The position numbers were made by a program, and so were the translations under genes. This document shows positions 19,195 to 27,142 of a DNA stretch of 64,000 nt, piece after piece; within the stretch, counting starts at the first letter, position 1; each line of letters begins with the position of its first letter. The notes below the pieces were generated by a model. That model was given only the letters and a program-made list of their open reading frames with translations. It did not search any database and was not told the origin of the DNA. The stretch comes from Allokutzneria sp. NRRL B-24872 (GTDB lineage Bacteria; Actinomycetota; Actinomycetes; Mycobacteriales; Pseudonocardiaceae): positions 1-64,000 of the forward strand of contig NZ_MUMH01000069.1 in the NCBI RefSeq assembly GCF_002155965.1, in the 5' to 3' direction.

Positions 19195-20499
19195 ATGTCC
19201 GGAATCCGGCGTTCCGCGGCTGTTCTGGCGGCGGCCAGCCTCCTCGTGGCGGGCTGCGGGACCGGTGCGCCGCAAGGCGATCCGAACGCCCCGCTGGAGG
19301 TGTGGACGCGCAGCCTCGACGACACCGCGAAGGTCTACGAGAAGATCTTCGCGGACTTCACGGCGAAGACGGGTATCAAGATCGACTACAAGCCCGTCTA
19401 CAACGACTTCGACAAGCGCATGCAGGAGCGGGCCGCCTCGAAGGACCTGCCGGACCTGGTGGTCACCGACGTCAGCGCGCTCGGCGTCTACCAGTCCCAG
19501 GGCATGGCGACCGAGATCGACCGGGCCGGGTTCGCGGGCGGTGCGGACCTGGTCGAACGGGCGTGGGGCAACGCGAAGGGCTCGGACGGCAAGTACTACG
19601 GCGTCCCGATCAGCACGCAGGCGCAGGCCACCTTCATCCGCAAGGACTGGCGGGAGAAGCTGGGCAAGCCGGTGCCGACCACGTGGGCCGAGATGGTCGA
19701 CCTGGCGAAAGCGTTCACCACGGGCGACCCGGACGGCAACGGGCAGGCAGACACCTACGGCATGCTCGTGCCGGGCTCGACGGATCGCGGTTATCTGGCG
19801 TGGTGGGCCTCCTCCTACATCTGGCAGGCGGGCGGTGACATCCTCGCCGAGGACGGTGGGAAGTACCGCGTGGCGGTGGACTCGCCGGGAACCGTTGCCG
19901 CGGTGGAATGGCTTCGCGGGATGTTCTGCGAGAGCAAGGTAGTGCAGCCCGGCGCGCTCACGACGATCACCAACGACGCGCACACGTTCTTCGAGCAGGG
20001 CAAGGCCGGCATCTACCTGACCGGGCCCTACATGATGGGGCGCTTCGACAAGGCGCCCGGCAAGGACAAGTACGAGGTCATCGCCTCGCCCAAGGGCCCA
20101 AACGGTTCCGCCGTGCTCGGCGAGGGCGAGAACATGTACCTCATGGCGGGCTCCGCGCGGCCGGCCGACCAGAAGAAGCTCGCCGAGTTCCTGGTCTCGC
20201 CGGACGCGCAGAAGGCTGGTATGCAGGGAGTTCCGCGTCCGGTCGTGCGCCTCCCGGTCAACACCAAGGTCGACGTGAACGCGGTCTACAACGACCCCAG
20301 GTGGAGCACGGTCGCCAAGGTCTACGCCGACGACGCCCGCCCGTTCCCGAACGTGCCGAACTTCCAGCCCTTCCGGCAGCAGACGGCGGAGACGCTGAAC
20401 GCGCTCTTCGCCCGCTGCGGCAGCGACGTCCGCGGTGAGCTGGGCAAGCTCGCCGCCAACCTGAACAAGGAACTGAAGGCCCAGGGGATCGCGAAGTGA
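19195..20499 (+). CDS. Sugar ABC transporter substrate-binding lipoprotein (family 1)
   Basis: 434-aa extracytoplasmic solute-binding protein with lipobox LVAGC (Cys near residue 21), so it is anchored to the outer face of the membrane. The fold is MalE/UgpB-like (LEVWTRSLDDTAKVYEKIFA). By context the ligand is a uronate, aldarate or oligouronide (inference). GAGGAGG precedes the ATG. Its stop overlaps the first permease (GTGA). No ATPase gene is encoded here, so a shared MsiK-type ATPase elsewhere must drive it. Confidence 0.92.
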   Translation: MSGIRRSAAVLAAASLLVAGCGTGAPQGDPNAPLEVWTRSLDDTAKVYEKIFADFTAKTGIKIDYKPVYNDFDKRMQERAASKDLPDLVVTDVSALGVYQSQGMATEIDRAGFAGGADLVERAWGNAKGSDGKYYGVPISTQAQATFIRKDWREKLGKPVPTTWAEMVDLAKAFTTGDPDGNGQADTYGMLVPGSTDRGYLAWWASSYIWQAGGDILAEDGGKYRVAVDSPGTVAAVEWLRGMFCESKVVQPGALTTITNDAHTFFEQGKAGIYLTGPYMMGRFDKAPGKDKYEVIASPKGPNGSAVLGEGENMYLMAGSARPADQKKLAEFLVSPDAQKAGMQGVPRPVVRLPVNTKVDVNAVYNDPRWSTVAKVYADDARPFPNVPNFQPFRQQTAETLNALFARCGSDVRGELGKLAANLNKELKAQGIAK

Positions 20500-21452
20500 C
20501 CACCCTGGCCACCCAAGACGTGGACCCGGCGGCTAGTGGCGGCGGTGCCGTCGGGCTCCACCCCGTGAGGCGGCGGCACCGTCGCCGCCTCACGGGAACC
20601 CTTACACCATGGCTTTTCCTGGCCCCCGCACTGCTCATCTTCCTGCTGTTCAAGTACATCCCGATGGCCGAGGGCATCCGGCTGAGCCTGTTCAACGTGC
20701 GCCCGTTCCTGGGCGACCTGTGGGTGGGGCTGGACAACTACGTCGCCGTGCTGACCGACGAGCGGTTCCAGTCCGCGTTGGGGCGCACGCTGATCCTGGC
20801 CTTCGGGCAGACGATCGGCTCGATGGTCCTCGGGTTCGCGTTGGCGCTGCTGCTGGAAGGCTCCGCGCGGTCGCTGTGGTTCGTGCGCTCGGCGGTGTTC
20901 CTGCCCGTGGTGGCGGCGACCGCGGTGGTCGGCGAGATCTGGCGGCTGCTGTACTTCCCGGCCGACGAGGGCTTCCTGAACTCGGTGCTGAGCTGGTTCG
21001 GCATTGGGACGCAACCGTTCCTCGACAGCCCGGACACCGCGCTCTGGTCGGTGATGGGCGTCGGCATCTGGAAGGGCGCCCCCTACGACATGGTGATCAT
21101 CCTGGCCGGTCTGGCCGGGATCGACCGCCAGCTCTACGAGTCCTCCGCGATCGACGGAGCCACGACGCTGCAACGGCTCCGCCACGTCACGCTGCCCGCG
21201 CTGCGCCCGGTCATCACGATTCTGCTCACCCTGGCGGCGATTCGCGGCCTTCGGGTGTTCACCGAGGTCTACGTGCTGACAGGTGGCGGCCCCGCCGGTT
21301 CGACGGACGTGTGGATGACACGGGTGTTCTCGTTGGGCTTCGAGCGCAACGAAATCGGCGTCGCGTCGGCGGGTTCGGTGATCTTGTTCCTGGTGACCCT
21401 GATGCTGACTCTGCTCGTGCAGTACTACCGGCGGCGCAAGGAGGCTGCGTGA
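20496..21452 (+). CDS. Sugar ABC transporter permease (MalF type)
   Basis: 318-aa inner-membrane permease with six hydrophobic segments. The EAA loop that contacts the ATPase reads YESSAIDGATTLQRLRHVTL. A 35-residue polar, His/Arg-rich N-terminal tail precedes the first helix (PWLFLAPALLIFLLFKYIP). Translationally coupled to both neighbours by 4-nt overlaps. Confidence 0.93.
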   Translation: MTTLATQDVDPAASGGGAVGLHPVRRRHRRRLTGTLTPWLFLAPALLIFLLFKYIPMAEGIRLSLFNVRPFLGDLWVGLDNYVAVLTDERFQSALGRTLILAFGQTIGSMVLGFALALLLEGSARSLWFVRSAVFLPVVAATAVVGEIWRLLYFPADEGFLNSVLSWFGIGTQPFLDSPDTALWSVMGVGIWKGAPYDMVIILAGLAGIDRQLYESSAIDGATTLQRLRHVTLPALRPVITILLTLAAIRGLRVFTEVYVLTGGGPAGSTDVWMTRVFSLGFERNEIGVASAGSVILFLVTLMLTLLVQYYRRRKEAA

Positions 21453-22306
21453 GTACGGGAGTCGCCCAGCGCTGCGACACGGCCCTCGGCTGGGGATCGG
21501 GTCGCGTCGGCATGGTGGGGCGTGCGGCGATGTGCGTCGCGGCGCTGCTGGTCTTCTGCGGCCCGTTGATCACCGTGTTCTCCGGAGCCTTCGACAACAG
21601 CCCCGATCCGACGAAGCTCTCGTTGCTGCCCAACAACCCCTCGACCATCAACTTCGAGGTCGCGGGCGAGCGCGGGATCTGGGGCTACCTGGTCAACTCG
21701 CTGGTGATCGCGGGCGGTGGCCTGCTGCTCCAGGTCTCGGTGAGCGTGTTCGCCGCGTACGCACTGGCGCGCAAGAAGTTCCGCGCGCAGGCGCTGGTGA
21801 TGCTCGCCGTGCTCACCACGATGATGCTCCCGGAGGAGGTCATCGCCATCCCGCTCTCGCTGACCATCGGGCAGCTCGGGCTCAAGGGAACGCTGCTCGG
21901 CGTGATCCTTCCTCTGGGCGCGTGGGGTTTCTCCATCTTCGTCATGACGGAGTTCATGAAGGAGATCCCCGTCGAGCTCGAAGAAGCGGCCAAGGTGGAC
22001 GGCGCCAGCGAACTGCGGATCTTCGCGCAGATCGTCGTCCCGCTGTGCCGCCCCGCGCTCGGCGTGGTCGCGGTGTTCGGCTTCACCATGATCTGGGACC
22101 AGTACCTGCTCCCGCTGATCGTGGCCACCGAGCCCGCCGACTACACCCTCACCGTCGCGCTCGCCTCGCTGCGCTCTGACGACCAGGTCGGACCCGGCGT
22201 GGTGCTCGCGGGCGCGTTGCTCGCCCTGGTGCCCAGCCTGCTGGTGTACCTGTCCCTTCAGAAATCCTTCCTTCGCGGCATCACCTCCGGTGCGGTGAAG
22301 GGATGA
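21449..22306 (+). CDS. Sugar ABC transporter permease (MalG type)
   Basis: 285-aa second permease of the importer. Six hydrophobic segments; the EAA loop is ELEEAAKVDGASELRIFAQI. Start GTG 21449 overlaps the stop of the first permease, with AAGGAGG just upstream. The stop overlaps the kdgD start, so import and catabolism are coupled in one message. Confidence 0.93.
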   Translation: MSTGVAQRCDTALGWGSGRVGMVGRAAMCVAALLVFCGPLITVFSGAFDNSPDPTKLSLLPNNPSTINFEVAGERGIWGYLVNSLVIAGGGLLLQVSVSVFAAYALARKKFRAQALVMLAVLTTMMLPEEVIAIPLSLTIGQLGLKGTLLGVILPLGAWGFSIFVMTEFMKEIPVELEEAAKVDGASELRIFAQIVVPLCRPALGVVAVFGFTMIWDQYLLPLIVATEPADYTLTVALASLRSDDQVGPGVVLAGALLALVPSLLVYLSLQKSFLRGITSGAVKG

Positions 22307-23223
22307 CTCGCGTGAGGTCTCACATGCAGCTGGATGGAGTGCTGTTCTTCCCGGTGACGCCGTTCACCGGGACCGGCGAGCTGGCCGAGGGGGTGCTGGC
22401 CGAGCACGTGAAGCACGGGGTGGACGCGGGCCCCGGCGGCGTCTTCGCGGCCTGCGGCACCGGCGAGTTCCACGCGCTGGAGCCCGAGGAGTACGAGCGC
22501 GTCGTCCGCGTCGCGGTTGAGGCAACGGCGGGCAAGGCCCCGGTCTTCGCGGGGGCGGGCGGCCCGCTCCCGTTGGCGCGCAAGTACGCGCAGATCGCCC
22601 AGCGCGCCGGTGCTGACGGGCTCTTGCTGCTGCCGCCGTATCTCGTGGGCTCGCCGCCGGACGGGCTCGTGGACTACGTCGAGCAGGTGGCCTCCGCGAC
22701 CGACCTCCCGCTGATCGTCTACCAGCGCAACAACGCGGTGTTCACGCCGGAAAGCGCTGTGCGGGCGGCGAAACTGCCCACCGTGGTCGGTTTCAAGGAC
22801 GGGCTCGGCGACCTCGACCAGATGCAGCGCGTCGTGCTCGCGGTCCGCGACGCCGTGCACAAGCCCTTCCAGTTCTTCAACGGCCTGCCCACCGCCGAGA
22901 TGACCGTGCCCGCCTACCGGGGCATCGGCGTCGAGCTGTACTCGTCGGCGGTCTTCTGCTTCGCGCCGGAGATCTCGCTCGCCTTCTACGACGCGGTCAC
23001 CTCCGGGAACACCGCGCAGGTCAACGCCTTCCTCGGCGAGTTCTTCCGCCCGCTGGTCGAGCTGCGCGACACCGTGCCCGGCTACGCGGTCTCCCTGGTG
23101 AAGGCCGGAGTTCGCTTGCGGGGCCTGGAAGTCGGCTCCGTGCGCGCGCCGCTGGTCGACCCGACGCCGGAGCACGTGCGCGAGCTCGACCGGATCATCG
23201 CCAAGGGCCTGGAGCTGCTGTGA
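22303..23223 (+). CDS. kdgD: 5-dehydro-4-deoxyglucarate dehydratase
   Basis: DapA-like TIM-barrel lyase of 306 aa that decarboxylates and dehydrates 5-dehydro-4-deoxy-D-glucarate to 2,5-dioxopentanoate. Family signs are LDGVLFFPVTPF at the N-terminus, the Tyr region LIVYQRNNA, and the Schiff-base Lys in VVGFKDGLGDL. An ATG at 22324 is an alternative start; 22303 was chosen for its ATGA overlap with the permease. Feeds the semialdehyde dehydrogenase at 15928. Confidence 0.92.
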   Translation: MTRVRSHMQLDGVLFFPVTPFTGTGELAEGVLAEHVKHGVDAGPGGVFAACGTGEFHALEPEEYERVVRVAVEATAGKAPVFAGAGGPLPLARKYAQIAQRAGADGLLLLPPYLVGSPPDGLVDYVEQVASATDLPLIVYQRNNAVFTPESAVRAAKLPTVVGFKDGLGDLDQMQRVVLAVRDAVHKPFQFFNGLPTAEMTVPAYRGIGVELYSSAVFCFAPEISLAFYDAVTSGNTAQVNAFLGEFFRPLVELRDTVPGYAVSLVKAGVRLRGLEVGSVRAPLVDPTPEHVRELDRIIAKGLELL

Positions 23224-24497
23224 AGATCCGCGAGGTCCCCGTCATTCGCGATGTCACTGTCACGCCGATCGCCTTCGCGGACCCGCCACTGCTGAACTCG
23301 GCCGGAGTGCACGAGCCCTGGGCGCTGCGCAGCATCGTCGAGGTGATCACCGAGGACGGCGTCTCCGGACTCGGCGAGAGCTACGGCGACCAGGGCCACC
23401 TCAACCTGCTCAACGCGGTCGCGCCGCAGCTCGCCGGACTCGACGTTTTCGCGACGAACGCCTTGCGCGCCAAGATCTCCAGCGTGCTCGGCGGGGCCAG
23501 CAACTCCGACCGGCACGGCCTCACCGGGCAGATCACCGCAGAGGGCACGGTCGACCGCGTGCTCTCGCCGTTCGAGGTGGCGTGCCTGGACATCCAGGGC
23601 AAGATCCTCGGGCGCCCGGTCAGCGACCTGCTCGGCGGCGCGGTCCGGTCCGAAGTCCCTTACAGCGCTTACCTTTTCTACAAGTGGGCTGGTCACCCGG
23701 GGGCGGCCGATGACGAGTGGGGCGAGGTGCTCGACCCCGACGGCATCGTCGCCCAGGCGCGCAAGATGATCGACGAGTACGGCTTCGGGTCGATCAAGCT
23801 CAAGGGCGGTGTCTTCCCGCCGGAGCAGGAGATCGAGGCCGTCCGTGCGCTGAAGGAAGCCTTCCCGGACCACCCGCTGCGCATCGACCCGAACGCCGCG
23901 TGGACACCTGAGACCTCCGTGCGCGTCGCGTCCGAACTGGCCGGGGTCCTGGAGTACTTCGAGGACCCGACGCCCGGCATCCCCGGTATGGCAGAGGTGG
24001 CGGCGAAGGCCGGGATTCCCTTGGCCACCAACATGTGCGTCGTGGCGTTCGAACACCTGCCGGAGTCCGTCTCGCTGAACGCGGTGCAGGTCGTCCTGTC
24101 CGACCACCACTACTGGGGCGGGCTGAACCGCTCGCGTGAGTTGGCCGCGATCTGTCGCACGTTCGGCATCGGCCTGTCGATGCACTCCAACTCCCACTTG
24201 GGAATCAGCCTCGCCGCGATGACCCACCTCGCGGCTGCCACGCCGAATCTGGGCTTCGCCTGCGACACGCACTACCCGTGGAACGCGGCCGACGACGTGG
24301 TGAAGCCGGGCGTTCTGTCCTTTGTGGACGGAGCGGTTCCCGTGCCGACAACACCCGGGCTCGGCGTGGAGCTGGACCGCGACAAGCTGGCGCTGCTGCA
24401 CGAGAACTACCTGAGTTGCGGCATCCGGCAGCGTGACGACACCGGCTACATGCAGCGCTTCGAGCCGGACTATGAGAGGAAGCGACCGCGTTGGTGA
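23220..24497 (+). CDS. Enolase-superfamily aldarate dehydratase (glucarate dehydratase-like)
   Basis: 425-aa mandelate-racemase-type dehydratase. The catalytic Lys motif is IKLKGG, followed by the metal-ligand strand RIDPNAAW, and the characteristic glucarate-dehydratase His motif MHSNSHLGISLAAMTHLAAA. Would convert glucarate, or a related aldarate, to 5-dehydro-4-deoxyglucarate, the KdgD substrate. GTGA overlaps at both ends place it in the importer operon. A galactarate or idarate preference cannot be excluded from sequence alone. Confidence 0.9.
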   Translation: MKIREVPVIRDVTVTPIAFADPPLLNSAGVHEPWALRSIVEVITEDGVSGLGESYGDQGHLNLLNAVAPQLAGLDVFATNALRAKISSVLGGASNSDRHGLTGQITAEGTVDRVLSPFEVACLDIQGKILGRPVSDLLGGAVRSEVPYSAYLFYKWAGHPGAADDEWGEVLDPDGIVAQARKMIDEYGFGSIKLKGGVFPPEQEIEAVRALKEAFPDHPLRIDPNAAWTPETSVRVASELAGVLEYFEDPTPGIPGMAEVAAKAGIPLATNMCVVAFEHLPESVSLNAVQVVLSDHHYWGGLNRSRELAAICRTFGIGLSMHSNSHLGISLAAMTHLAAATPNLGFACDTHYPWNAADDVVKPGVLSFVDGAVPVPTTPGLGVELDRDKLALLHENYLSCGIRQRDDTGYMQRFEPDYERKRPRW

Positions 24498-25633
24498 CGA
24501 AGATCCCCTACGCCTACACCTGGGACGTCGTGGGCGATCCGGCCGCAGCCGAGCGCATCGCGAGCCTCGGCGCGGACGCGGTGGCCCTCGCCGCGTCGTA
24601 TCACACAACGCGGGCCGCGACTCCGTTCCACCCGCAGCGCCGCATGGTCAACGCCGCGCACGCCGCCTGTTACGTCCCCGTCAGGGAGGCGGAGTGGAAG
24701 GGACGCTTGACGCCGCCCGCGCCGAGCTGGGCTCCGGGCGATTCTTTCGGCGAGGCAAGGAAAGCACTCCGCTCGGCTGGGCTTCCCGTGCACGCGTGGA
24801 CGGTCCTGACGCACTCGACGCACCTCGGCTCCGCCAACCCGGATCTCGTGGTGTCCAACGCGTTCGGCGATCTGTACCCGTACGCGCTGTGTCCGTCCAA
24901 TGAGGACGTTGTCGAGTACTGCGCGACCCTTGTGCGCGAGGTCGTCACGCTCGGCGAGCCGGAGGGTGTGATCCTGGAAGCCTGCGGGCCCTTGGGTTTC
25001 TTCCACGGCGGGCACCACGAGAAGACCGACGGTGCGGACTGGGGCAAGGTGCAGCAGCAACTGCTGTCGTTGTGCTTCTGCTCCGGCTGCCTCGCGCGCT
25101 ACGCCAAGGCCGACATCGACGCCTCGCGGCTGCGCGCCGTCGTCAAGTCCACTGTGGATGGACCGGCGCCGTCCTCGGTGGAGGAGGCCCTGGGTGAGGT
25201 CGCCGCGCAAGTCCGCGATGTGCGCACGGGCATCGCGGCCGACCTGAGGTCGTTGCTGGTCAAAGAGATTCGCGCGCTGAGCCCCGATGCTTCGATCTCC
25301 ATCCACGGCAACCCCGACCCGTGGGCGGCCGGGCCGTTCGCGACGATCGCCCCGGTGCTCAATGAGGAGATCGACACCGTGGTGGTGACCTGCTGGCCCG
25401 GCCCCGAGGCGAGCGTTCCCGGCATCGAGGCCGCGCGCGCCATCGCGGGGCCCGATCGCGGACTGGCCGCCTACGTCCTCGCCCTGCCGCCCCGTCCGGC
25501 CGACGCGGACACCCTCCGCGCGGAGTTCGAGCACTACCTGGCGGCGGGCGTGGACGAGCTGCACGTCTACCACGCGGGCCTGGCCTCCCCGGCTCGGCTG
25601 ACCGCGATCCGCGAGGCGTTGAGTTCTCTCTGA
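24494..25633 (+). CDS. Uncharacterised protein of the aldarate operon, possible TIM-barrel hydrolase
   Basis: 379-aa soluble protein that I do not recognise with certainty. Alternating beta/alpha segments (GVILEACGPLGFFHGG; DTVVVTCWPGPEA; GVDELHVYHAG) suggest a TIM barrel, and a CFCSGC cluster near residue 195 recalls Cys motifs in some uncharacterised glycosidase-like families. It is the last gene of the importer operon, with a GTGA overlap after the dehydratase. The pathway still lacks a lactonase and any glycosidase releasing uronates, so those roles are candidates by elimination only. A TTG at 24491 is an alternative start. Confidence 0.65.
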   Translation: MTKIPYAYTWDVVGDPAAAERIASLGADAVALAASYHTTRAATPFHPQRRMVNAAHAACYVPVREAEWKGRLTPPAPSWAPGDSFGEARKALRSAGLPVHAWTVLTHSTHLGSANPDLVVSNAFGDLYPYALCPSNEDVVEYCATLVREVVTLGEPEGVILEACGPLGFFHGGHHEKTDGADWGKVQQQLLSLCFCSGCLARYAKADIDASRLRAVVKSTVDGPAPSSVEEALGEVAAQVRDVRTGIAADLRSLLVKEIRALSPDASISIHGNPDPWAAGPFATIAPVLNEEIDTVVVTCWPGPEASVPGIEAARAIAGPDRGLAAYVLALPPRPADADTLRAEFEHYLAAGVDELHVYHAGLASPARLTAIREALSSL

Positions 25634-25690
25634 GCCTGTGCGGTTGGAGGTCGTCATCGGGGGTAAGCACCTCCGTGAGGCGCACTGACT

Positions 25691-25735
25691 GAAGGCCCGT
25701 TCGTCGAGCCCCCCGAGCTCGGCGGACGGGCCTTC
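25691..25735 (+). terminator. Hairpin terminator of the aldarate operon
   Basis: GAAGGCCCG at 25691 pairs with CGGGCCTTC ending at 25735; GAGC/GCTC-type pairing continues inside. It lies 58 bp after the last gene. Confidence 0.7.
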
Positions 25736-25754
25736 TCCATGTGCGGGACTTGGT

Positions 25755-25775
25755 ATATATCGCAGGGCGATATAT
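25755..25775. promoter_or_regulatory. PadR operator
   Basis: ATATATCGC-AGG-GCGATATAT is a perfect inverted repeat with 9-bp arms, 10 bp before the padR start codon. It is far more AT-rich than its surroundings and must overlap the -10 region, as expected for an autorepressing PadR protein. Confidence 0.8.
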
Positions 25776-25784
25776 GGTGGCGGT

Positions 25785-26126
25785 GTGGCGTCCGAGACGA
25801 TGAACGAACAGACGTTCCTGGTGCTGACCGCGCTGGCGGAGGAAACCCTGCACGGCTACGCGATCGTGCGCGCGGTCGGCGAGCTGACCGAGGACCGCGT
25901 GCGGTTGCGCGTGGGCACGCTGTACGGCGTGCTGGACCGGCTGGTGGCCTCCGGCCTGGTCGAACACGACCGCGACGAGGTCCACCAGGGCCGGCTGCGG
26001 CGCTACTACCGGCTGACCAACGAGGGCGCGCGCGCACTGCACGCGGAGATCGCGCGGCTGGAGAGCAACGCCAGGGCAGCGGCGACGCGCCTGCGGGCGT
26101 GGGGTTTCGAGGGAGGACCGGCATGA
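25785..26126 (+). CDS. PadR-family transcriptional regulator
   Basis: 113-aa winged-helix regulator. The PadR core is clear: FLVLTALAEETLHGYAIVRA, GTLYGVLDRLVASGLVE, and RRYYRLTNEGARAL, with a short C-terminal dimerisation helix. The start may be GTG 25785 (leaderless, directly after the operator) or ATG 25800. Overlaps the membrane protein gene by 4 nt. Confidence 0.92.
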   Translation: MASETMNEQTFLVLTALAEETLHGYAIVRAVGELTEDRVRLRVGTLYGVLDRLVASGLVEHDRDEVHQGRLRRYYRLTNEGARALHAEIARLESNARAAATRLRAWGFEGGPA

Positions 26127-27142
26127 CCGTGCTGGAGCGGCGTTACCGCAGGATGCTCGTGGTCCTGCCGAAGTGGTACCGGGCCGAGCGCGAGGAGGAG
26201 ATGGTCGCGGCCTTCCTGGAGGACGTGGACCGGGACCCCGACTCCGACCTCCGGCACGACTTCGGTTGGCCGGGCTGGGGCGAGTTCGGCAGCCTCGTCG
26301 CGCTGTCCGCGCGAACCCGCTGGCCCGGCCGCACCGGCAGCCCCCGCGCACAGGTCAGGGGCGAGGTCGTCCGCGTGGTCGGGCTGATCGGCCTGCTGCT
26401 CGCGTCGGCGTCCGCGCTGAACCAGTGGCTTTCCCGGATCGCACCCGAGCTGTACGCCATCCACTACATCGGCACTGACGGCCGCATGGGCGCCTACCAG
26501 GGACCGATCCCGCCCATCTGGGACTGGCGCTTCGTGCTGGACGCCTTCCTGGACGGCACCGCGGTGCTGACGTTGCTCGCCCTGCTCTTCGGCGCTTGGC
26601 GCTTGGCGAAGGCCGGTGCGTCGGTCCTGCTGGTGGTGCTCGTCGCGTTCATGGTGCACGACCTGACGGGCTGGGACTCCGTCATCACGTCCGCGTTCCT
26701 GTACCACCTGATCTGCGTGCTGTACGCCGTGTGCGTGCTCGTCGGGTTCCACTCCGACGTCGAGCCGGTGAAGCCGAAGTGGTGGCTCGTGGCACTGGTG
26801 GGCATCACCGCGCTGTGGATGAGCCTCGGCTGGACGATGTTCTTCGCCTTGGACGTGTACGTGCTGGTCGGCGCGGTCGCCTATCTGGTCGTGCACCAGC
26901 GGCGGCTGTGGCGCGCCCCGGCGGCCGTGCTGCTCGCGGTCGCGGCGGTCTGCGCGCTGCTGGCCCTCGAACGGCTCGTGTGGACGCCTCCGTACTTCCT
27001 CAGCGACAACGTGTCGTGGGGCTGGCTGGCGTTCACCTGCGCGGAAATCGCCGGGCTGGTCGGGATGGCGGTGTGGCTGCGGGCCCAGGCGGTCAAGGTG
27101 CTGCCGCCGGAGACCCGCAGCCCGCTCAGCGTCGCGAGCTGA
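26123..27142 (+). CDS. Membrane protein coupled to PadR
   Basis: 339-aa protein with a cytoplasmic N-terminal part (TVLERRYRRMLVVLPKWYRA) followed by seven or eight hydrophobic segments. Proteins with this start are commonly paired with PadR genes in actinomycetes and are often annotated as permeases without evidence. The ATGA overlap shows co-translation with the regulator, so it is the likely PadR target. Convergent with the EccC-like gene. Confidence 0.8.
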   Translation: MTVLERRYRRMLVVLPKWYRAEREEEMVAAFLEDVDRDPDSDLRHDFGWPGWGEFGSLVALSARTRWPGRTGSPRAQVRGEVVRVVGLIGLLLASASALNQWLSRIAPELYAIHYIGTDGRMGAYQGPIPPIWDWRFVLDAFLDGTAVLTLLALLFGAWRLAKAGASVLLVVLVAFMVHDLTGWDSVITSAFLYHLICVLYAVCVLVGFHSDVEPVKPKWWLVALVGITALWMSLGWTMFFALDVYVLVGAVAYLVVHQRRLWRAPAAVLLAVAAVCALLALERLVWTPPYFLSDNVSWGWLAFTCAEIAGLVGMAVWLRAQAVKVLPPETRSPLSVAS

